41,654 nt of DNA from Burkholderiaceae bacterium (GTDB lineage: Bacteria; Pseudomonadota; Gammaproteobacteria; Burkholderiales; Burkholderiaceae_B): positions 38,686-80,339 of the forward strand of contig JANQYI010000028.1 of NCBI GenBank assembly GCA_030728985.1, given 5' to 3'. The notes below the pieces were generated by a model, which worked only from the letters and a program-made list of their open reading frames with translations, made no database searches and was not told the origin of the DNA. Position numbers and translations under genes: made by a program. Positions 36,406-41,654 of this stretch are shown one piece after another. Positions within the stretch are counted from its first letter, which is position 1. Every line of letters starts with the position of its first letter.

Positions 36406-37350
36406 ATGTCTGATCCCGTCACGACCTGGCTCAAACATCTTGAAGTCAACCGTCGTTACTCCGGGCACACCCTTTCAGCCTATCGTCGCGATCTCAATCA
36501 GCTTGTGACGCTTGCCGACGGGAAACCGCTCGAGCAAATCGTCAACGGCAACATTCGGCACTTTCTCGCCCGACTCCACGGCCAAGGGCACAGCGCGCGG
36601 AGCCTGGCCCGCATGCTCGCCGCCTGGCGCGGCTTTTACAAATGGTGGGCCCCACAGAGCCAAATGGCGGCCAACCCAGCGGCTGATGTAAGAGCGCCCA
36701 AGGCCTCTCGGGGTTTGCCCAAGGCACTATCGGTCGACCAGACCCAGGCATTGCTCGAAGCTCCAGCCCTCGTGACCCAGACGGATCCCGCTTCCCTTCG
36801 CGACCGTGCCATGTTTGAGTTGTTCTACTCCAGCGGTCTGCGCTTAAGCGAGCTGGTCGGACTCGACATGGATTACACCCAGTCCAAACAATACACCTCC
36901 ACCGGATGGATCAACTTGAGCGACCGCGAGGTCAACGTACTGGGCAAGGGTGGCAAGCGCCGCAGCGTTCCAATCGGCACCCAAGCGCTCGAATGTCTGG
37001 CGCACTGGCTTGACGCACGTCCTCAGTTTGTCCGCCCCGCCATGACCGAGGCCGATCAAGCCGCCCTTTTTATCGGCGTACGCGGCGCTCGCATCAGCCC
37101 CCGCGTGGTCCAAAGCCAGCTCACCAAGCTTGTCAAACTGGCAGGCTTACCAACCCACGTACATCCCCACGTCTTAAGACACAGCTTTGCTAGCCACGTT
37201 TTACAATCTGCCCAAGATCTCAGGGCGGTTCAAGAAATGCTTGGCCATGCCAACATTTCCACCACGCAGCTTTATACCAAGCTGGACTTTCAACATTTAG
37301 CCAAAGCGTATGATGCGGCACACCCCCGTGCCGGAAGAAAAAAAGAATAA
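36406..37350 (+). CDS. xerC: Tyrosine recombinase XerC
   Basis: 314 residues. With XerD it resolves chromosome dimers at dif. N-terminal SAM-like core-binding domain (about 1-95), then the catalytic set Arg146, Lys181 (in G-K-G-G-K), His255-x-x-Arg258, His281 and nucleophile Tyr290. Neighbourhood (dapF-DUF484-xerC) supports XerC rather than XerD or a phage integrase. No nearby dif-like site was noticed. It is followed by an A+T-rich 252-base gap. Confidence 0.94.
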   Translation: MSDPVTTWLKHLEVNRRYSGHTLSAYRRDLNQLVTLADGKPLEQIVNGNIRHFLARLHGQGHSARSLARMLAAWRGFYKWWAPQSQMAANPAADVRAPKASRGLPKALSVDQTQALLEAPALVTQTDPASLRDRAMFELFYSSGLRLSELVGLDMDYTQSKQYTSTGWINLSDREVNVLGKGGKRRSVPIGTQALECLAHWLDARPQFVRPAMTEADQAALFIGVRGARISPRVVQSQLTKLVKLAGLPTHVHPHVLRHSFASHVLQSAQDLRAVQEMLGHANISTTQLYTKLDFQHLAKAYDAAHPRAGRKKE

Positions 37351-37602
37351 AAACAAATACTTACAATTATTTCCTCCTCAATTTTTCCGTCAAGACCTTG
37401 AAATGTCGGGCTTCACCCCTATTTATATAGACGGAATATCGCTTATCACGCACAAGAAAGTGACATTTTCGTGTCAGACTAAACATCTAAAATGTATTTT
37501 TAATGTTTGCCCGAAGGCCTAGGCTGTGCTGTAATCCGGCGTTCGCCTCTGCTCTGAGCACCAATCCGAAGCCCAGCGCTTTTACCCGTTTTTTGAAGTC
37601 AA
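37351..37602 (+). promoter_or_regulatory. A+T-rich intergenic region upstream of the G3E GTPase gene
   Basis: 252 bases without a supported gene, more A+T-rich than its surroundings up to about 37510. It holds a candidate promoter, TTGAAA (37398-37403) and TTTATA (37422-37427) with an 18-base spacer, and two inverted repeats: TGACA/TGTCA (37461-37465 with 37472-37476) and AAACAT/ATGTTT (37481-37486 with 37503-37508). Either could be an operator, for example for a zinc-responsive regulator, but neither matches a Zur box well enough to call. Confidence 0.4.
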
Positions 37603-38772
37603 ATGACCATGAATTCCCCTCGTAGCCTCGACCAAATGGTCCCCGTCACCATCCTCACCGGCTTTCTCGGTGCGGGCAAAACCACGCTGTTGAAACGTAT
37701 TCTGACGGAGTACCACGGTAAGCGTATCGCGGTCATCGAAAACGAATTCGGACCCGAGAGCATCGACAACGACCTGCTCGTCCAGGATCAGGACGAGGAA
37801 ATCATCGAACTGTCCAACGGTTGTGTGTGTTGCACCGTGCGTGGCGATCTGATGCGCACCTTGCTCGATTTGCGCAAACGTCATGAAAGTGGCGAGTTGA
37901 AATTCGAGCGCGTCATCATTGAAACCACCGGCATGGCCAACCCAGGCCCTGTTTGTCAGACGTTTTTCATGGATGATGACATCGCCGAGTACTACCGCCT
38001 CGATGCGGTCGTCACCATCGTCGATGCCAAGCACGGCATGGACACCCTCGACGAGCAAGAAGAAGCGCAAAAACAAGTGGGTTTCGCAGACCGTATCCTC
38101 ATCTCCAAAAAAGATCTCGTGACCGAGGCCGAATACGCCGCGCTTCGCCGCCGCATCGTGCACATGAATCCGCGCGCCGCGATCGAAGCCGTCAATTTTG
38201 GCGATACCGATCTAAAAAAGATTATCGACATCAGCGGTTTCAATCTCAACACGATCCTGGATATCGATCCACAGTTTTTGGCCGACGATCACCCGGATGC
38301 CGCGCATGATCACGACCATGATCATAGCCATTGCGACCACGATCACGGTCATTGCGATCATGATCACGGACATGACCACGCTCACGCGCATGCCCACGAT
38401 CATGACCATGATCCCGCGACCTGCACCAATCCAGACCACGATCACGGTCATCAGCACAAACCCGCGCACAACGACAACATCGGTGCGTTTGTCTTTAAAT
38501 CAGACAAGCCCTTTGATCCAGAACGTCTCGAGGAATTTCTCGGTGGCGTGGTCCAGGTCTACGGACCCGACCTTCTGCGTTACAAGGGGATTCTTTACAT
38601 GAAGGGCATCAACAAACGCATGCTCTTTCAGGGTGTCCATATGTTGATGGGCGCCGAACCTGGCAAACCCTGGCTGGCGAACGAGAAAAAAACCACCAAA
38701 ATGGTTTTTATCGGTCGCAAACTTCCCCAAGAGATCTTTACCAAAGGTCTCGAGCAGTGTCTGGCTAAGTAG
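37603..38772 (+). CDS. COG0523/G3E-family GTPase (CobW-like zinc chaperone) with histidine-rich insert
   Basis: 389 residues. Walker A G20-F-L-G-A-G-K-T-T28, metal motif Cys74-V-Cys76-Cys77, E-T-T-G-M-A-N (108-113), and S-K-K-D (168-171) as the variant guanine motif N/S-K-x-D. Between GTPase and C-terminal CobW domain, residues 230-289 contain 23 histidines, many in H-D-H-D and H-G-H repeats, plus Cys244, Cys251 and Cys274. Such proteins insert or buffer zinc or other metals under scarcity; no cobalamin genes adjoin it, although a cobalamin adenosyltransferase lies 2.6 kb on. ATG 37609 is an alternative start. A cysteine-poor dksA follows. Confidence 0.9.
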   Translation: MTMNSPRSLDQMVPVTILTGFLGAGKTTLLKRILTEYHGKRIAVIENEFGPESIDNDLLVQDQDEEIIELSNGCVCCTVRGDLMRTLLDLRKRHESGELKFERVIIETTGMANPGPVCQTFFMDDDIAEYYRLDAVVTIVDAKHGMDTLDEQEEAQKQVGFADRILISKKDLVTEAEYAALRRRIVHMNPRAAIEAVNFGDTDLKKIIDISGFNLNTILDIDPQFLADDHPDAAHDHDHDHSHCDHDHGHCDHDHGHDHAHAHAHDHDHDPATCTNPDHDHGHQHKPAHNDNIGAFVFKSDKPFDPERLEEFLGGVVQVYGPDLLRYKGILYMKGINKRMLFQGVHMLMGAEPGKPWLANEKKTTKMVFIGRKLPQEIFTKGLEQCLAK

Positions 38773-38775
38773 TCC

Positions 38776-38795
38776 CTCTGTGCCCGTGCGCAGAG
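38776..38795 (+). terminator. Hairpin between the G3E GTPase and dksA (weak or partial terminator)
   Basis: CTCTGTGC (38776-38783) pairs with GCGCAGAG (38788-38795), eight base pairs with one G-T, loop CCGT. It begins four bases after the stop and is followed by TTTAATTAA, a poor T-run, so readthrough into dksA is likely and it may instead tune or protect the upstream message. Confidence 0.4.
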
Positions 38796-38817
38796 TTTAA
38801 TTAATGGAGTGTTTTTC

Positions 38818-39399
38818 ATGGTAACCAAGGCAACAAAACCCGCAGCAAGCAAGACGACTGCAGCAAAAGCCCCCGTATCCAAAAAGGTCGCGACCGCTAA
38901 AAAAGCAGTCCCTGCGCCGGCAAAAACACCCGCTGTTGCCAGCAAGGCTGCACCTAAAAAACCCGTCAACAGAGGCGATTTGTCGGAAAATAATTTGCCC
39001 ACCGAGGCCGAGTTGCTCAAGATGCCAGAGTCTGAGTATATGAATGAGCGCCAACTTGGTTTTTTCCGCGACCGTCTCAGACAGCTCGAACAAGAAATCC
39101 TCAGCAATGCGGGTGCTACCACCGAACATTTGCGCGAAACACAATTCGTCCCCGACCCGGCCGATCGTGCGACGATCGAAGAAGAGCACGCACTCGAACT
39201 GCGCACGCGCGATCGCGAGCGCAAGTTGCTGAAAAAAGTTCAGCAATCGATCGCCCGCATCGATAGCGGCGACTATGGCTGGTGCGAAGAAACAGGCGAG
39301 CCGATTGGTTTGCGCCGCCTACTTGCGCGCCCTACGGCGACGCTCTCGCTCGAAGCTCAAGAGCGCCGGGAAATGCGGCAGAAAATGTTTGGTGACTAA
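38818..39399 (+). CDS. dksA: DksA-family RNA-polymerase regulator lacking zinc cysteines
   Basis: 193 residues from ATG 38818, with TGGAG eight bases upstream; GTG 38809 is in frame but overlaps that site. DksA enters the polymerase secondary channel and works with ppGpp. The coiled-coil tip is intact: D113-P-A-D116-R-A118. The C-terminal globule keeps only Cys156; the other three zinc positions are Thr159, Ser177 and Ala180. This resembles zinc-independent DksA paralogues. Residues 1-50 form an Ala/Lys/Pro-rich, H1-like extension absent from E. coli DksA (151 residues). It lies behind the G3E zinc GTPase. Confidence 0.92.
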   Translation: MVTKATKPAASKTTAAKAPVSKKVATAKKAVPAPAKTPAVASKAAPKKPVNRGDLSENNLPTEAELLKMPESEYMNERQLGFFRDRLRQLEQEILSNAGATTEHLRETQFVPDPADRATIEEEHALELRTRDRERKLLKKVQQSIARIDSGDYGWCEETGEPIGLRRLLARPTATLSLEAQERREMRQKMFGD

Positions 39400-39443
39400 G
39401 AAAGCCTTCACCACACGACTCAGCGCAGGACTCACATATACTA

Positions 39444-39473
39444 GGGCACACTTGCTTCATCATGAGTGTGCCC
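39444..39473 (+). terminator. Hairpin between dksA and hslV, possible terminator
   Basis: GGGCACACT (39444-39452) pairs with AGTGTGCCC (39465-39473), nine perfect base pairs with a 12-base loop. It is followed by TTGTTGACTTT, a broken T-run, so termination may be partial. It lies 45 bases after dksA and 40 before hslV and could also be a 5' stem of the hslV message. Confidence 0.4.
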
Positions 39474-39512
39474 TTGTTGACTTTAAGCTCGTCTCTCTTT
39501 CAAAGTACCCAT

Positions 39513-40049
<537 letters not shown>

Positions 40050-40051
40050 GC

Positions 40052-41383
40052 ATGTCAGCCTCCACCATGACACCTAGCGAGATCGTGTCCGAACTGGACA
40101 AATACATCGTCGGACAACACCGTGCCAAGCGCTCTGTTGCCGTCGCGCTACGCAACCGCTGGCGACGCCAGCAGGTCGCCGAGCCGCTGCGTCACGAGAT
40201 CCATCCCAAAAACATTTTGATGATCGGTCCCACGGGTGTGGGCAAAACCGAGATCGCTCGCCGACTCGCTAAGCTCGTTGATGCGCCTTTCATCAAAATC
40301 GAAGCCACCAAATTCACTGAAGTCGGCTACGTCGGTCGCGATGTCGACACCATCATTCGTGACCTCGCCGAGATCGCCGTCAAGCAAACTCGCGAACAAG
40401 AAATGAAACGCGTGCGCACCCTGGCCGAAGACTCTGCCGAAGATCGCATTCTTGATGTGCTCCTCACTCCACCACGTGCAGCAGATGGTTCGCCGATCCG
40501 TGAAGAAACCGCCACACGCCAAACCTTTCGCAAGCGTTTGCGCGAGGGCCATCTCGACGCCACTGAAATTGATATCGAGGTTGCACAGCCCTCGCCTCAG
40601 ATGGATATCATGACGCCTCCGGGCATGGAAGAAATGGCCGAACAGCTCAAGGGTATGTTCGCCGGTTTGTCGCGTGACAAAACCAAGTCGCGGAAAATGA
40701 CCGTCAAAGAAGCCTTCAAGCTCTTGGTTGACGAAGAAGCCGCTAAACGCGTCAACGAAGAAGAACTTCGTACCGTCGCGATTCAGAAAGTTGAACAGCA
40801 CGGTATCGTTTTTCTCGATGAGATCGACAAAATCGCTTCACGCCAAGAGTCCGGCGGCGCCGAGGTGTCACGCCAAGGTGTGCAACGTGATCTGTTACCA
40901 CTGGTTGAGGGCACGACGGTCACAACCAAGTACGGCATGATCCGTACTGATCACATTTTGTTTATCGCCTCGGGCGCCTTTCACCTTTCGCGTCCTTCGG
41001 ATCTCATCCCGGAGCTCCAAGGCCGCTTCCCGATCCGTGTCGAGCTCGACTCACTGACCGCCAAAGATTTTGTGCAGATTTTGTGCGAAACCTACGCTTC
41101 GCTTACCAAGCAATATACGGCCTTGCTCGCGACTGAAGAAGTCCATCTGAACTTCACCGAGGAAGGGATTGCCCGCCTGGCCGAGCTCGCCTTTGAGGTC
41201 AACGAACGCACCGAAAACATCGGTGCGCGCAGACTTTATACCGTGATGGAAAAGCTCTTAGAGGACTTGTCCTTTGACGCTACCAGTAGCAGCGGTCAGA
41301 CGATCGTGATTGATGCACGCTATGTCAACGATCAGCTCGCAGAGGTTGCAGCCAGTCAAGATCTCGCCCGTTACGTACTTTAA
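40052..41383 (+). CDS. hslU: ATP-dependent unfoldase HslU (ClpY)
   Basis: 443 residues, identical in length to E. coli HslU. A AAA+ ATPase that unfolds substrates and feeds them to HslV. Walker A G-P-T-G-V-G-K-T (60-67), pore motif G-Y-V-G-R (91-95), the inserted I domain (about 110-240), Walker B V-F-L-D-E-I-D-K, the sensor region and the C-terminal D-L-A-R-Y-V-L that docks into HslV. ATG 40052 follows hslV by two bases. No frameshift. Confidence 0.97.
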   Translation: MSASTMTPSEIVSELDKYIVGQHRAKRSVAVALRNRWRRQQVAEPLRHEIHPKNILMIGPTGVGKTEIARRLAKLVDAPFIKIEATKFTEVGYVGRDVDTIIRDLAEIAVKQTREQEMKRVRTLAEDSAEDRILDVLLTPPRAADGSPIREETATRQTFRKRLREGHLDATEIDIEVAQPSPQMDIMTPPGMEEMAEQLKGMFAGLSRDKTKSRKMTVKEAFKLLVDEEAAKRVNEEELRTVAIQKVEQHGIVFLDEIDKIASRQESGGAEVSRQGVQRDLLPLVEGTTVTTKYGMIRTDHILFIASGAFHLSRPSDLIPELQGRFPIRVELDSLTAKDFVQILCETYASLTKQYTALLATEEVHLNFTEEGIARLAELAFEVNERTENIGARRLYTVMEKLLEDLSFDATSSSGQTIVIDARYVNDQLAEVAASQDLARYVL

Positions 41384-41398
41384 GGTTTAAGGATCACC

Positions 41399-41654
41399 AT
41401 GAGCACTCGACTCTCGATCATCGCGACACGTACCGGAGATGATGGCTCAACGGGCCTGGGTGACGGCACACGCGTACCTAAGGACAGCGCACGCGTACAA
41501 GCCATGGGGGATGTGGACGAGCTCAATAGCTGCTTGGGTGTGTTGCTTGCCGATGACGTGCCCGCAGACATAGCCGCGGCTATCGCCCCCGCGCAACACG
41601 TATTGTTTGATTTGGGCAGTGAGCTTGCCGTACCGGGTTATTTTTTGATGAAAG
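41399..41654 (+). CDS. PduO-type cob(I)alamin adenosyltransferase, N-terminal part (3' end outside window)
   Basis: ATG 41399 with AAGGA seven to eleven bases upstream; 85 codons visible, the frame still open at the window edge. The start I-I-A-T-R-T-G-D-D-G-S-T-G-L-G-D-G is the ATP-binding loop of PduO/MMAB enzymes, followed by A-x-G-D-V-D-E-L-N-S near 37-45. It makes adenosylcobalamin from cob(I)alamin and ATP. It begins 15 bases after hslU, so it may be cotranscribed. Family assignment is firm; length and end unknown. Confidence 0.85.
   Translation, partial: MSTRLSIIATRTGDDGSTGLGDGTRVPKDSARVQAMGDVDELNSCLGVLLADDVPADIAAAIAPAQHVLFDLGSELAVPGYFLMK

Noticed and set aside
36406..37350. Integrase of a mobile element
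   Set aside because: The dapF-DUF484-xerC order and lack of flanking repeats or cargo identify the housekeeping XerC.
37461..37508. Zur box upstream of the G3E GTPase
   Set aside because: The inverted repeats do not fit the usual GTTATA-type Zur consensus closely enough to annotate as such.
37403..37522. Short open frame (about 40 residues with two cysteines) in the gap after xerC
   Set aside because: No Shine-Dalgarno, A+T-rich intergenic composition and no recognisable similarity; chance is more likely.
38290..38469. CRISPR-like or satellite repeat
   Set aside because: The regular GATCAC/CATGAT pattern comes from His-Asp codons within one intact gene, with no spacers.

Overview
The window looks like core chromosome of a betaproteobacterium in the order Burkholderiales, most likely an Alcaligenaceae-type genome (Bordetella/Advenella/Orrella-like). 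I infer this from the gene order apaG|rpe-gph-trpEGDC, ahcY-(4-TM protein)-metF behind an S-adenosylhomocysteine (SAH) riboswitch, dapF-DUF484-xerC and hslVU, and from details such as the six-residue HslV propeptide and a DksA lacking most of its zinc cysteines. GC content is moderate and codon use looks uniform. I see no prophage, insertion sequence, CRISPR array, rRNA or tRNA gene, or recognisable defence island. No gene-free stretch exceeds about 300 bases; the longest, near 20649-20926 and 37351-37602, are described as features.

Layout. 1-8.5 kb: the 3' end of a TerC-family membrane protein with a strong terminator; an SDR oxidoreductase, a lipoprotein and beta-carbonic anhydrase; MFS and EamA-type transporters; a tiny HupE-like membrane protein; an FMN-dependent alpha-hydroxyacid (L-lactate) dehydrogenase; a PhoD-type phosphatase; an orphan FixJ/NarL-type response regulator. 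8.4-14.2 kb (minus strand): a tightly packed run apaG, mltA, ubiH-like, dsbC, D-2-hydroxyacid dehydrogenase, AI-2E-type permease. 14.2-20.6 kb (plus): rpe, gph, then the tryptophan operon, with a leader peptide carrying three Trp codons and an attenuator, followed by trpE, trpG, trpD, trpC and ung. 20.6-24 kb: an RhlE-type DEAD-box helicase with a structured 5' leader and a repetitive RGD-rich tail, followed by a MidA-type methyltransferase whose first codons lie inside the helicase's intrinsic terminator. 24-27.9 kb: cca and slt (minus), and 5-formyl-THF cyclo-ligase (plus).

27.9-34.6 kb is dominated by one-carbon and methyl-cycle genes. An SAH riboswitch drives ahcY, a four-helix membrane protein and metF; metK lies 4 kb away with its own hairpin leader. 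Between them are a metallo-beta-lactamase of the N-acyl-homoserine-lactonase family, a carboxymuconolactone-decarboxylase-like protein with a histone-H1-like tail, and a beta-hydroxyacid dehydrogenase. 34.7-37.4 kb: dapF, DUF484 and xerC as an overlapping operon. 37.6-39.4 kb: a COG0523 (G3E) zinc GTPase with a dense histidine tract, followed by a cysteine-poor DksA, an arrangement suggestive of zinc-limitation physiology. 39.5 kb to the end: hslV, hslU and the start of a PduO-type cobalamin adenosyltransferase.

Most genes are ordinary housekeeping genes. The observations I consider most worth pursuing are the terminator buried in the methyltransferase reading frame, the H1-like basic tails on two unrelated proteins, the COG0523/DksA pair, the candidate leader RNAs of rhlE and metK, and a possibly leaderless dapF.
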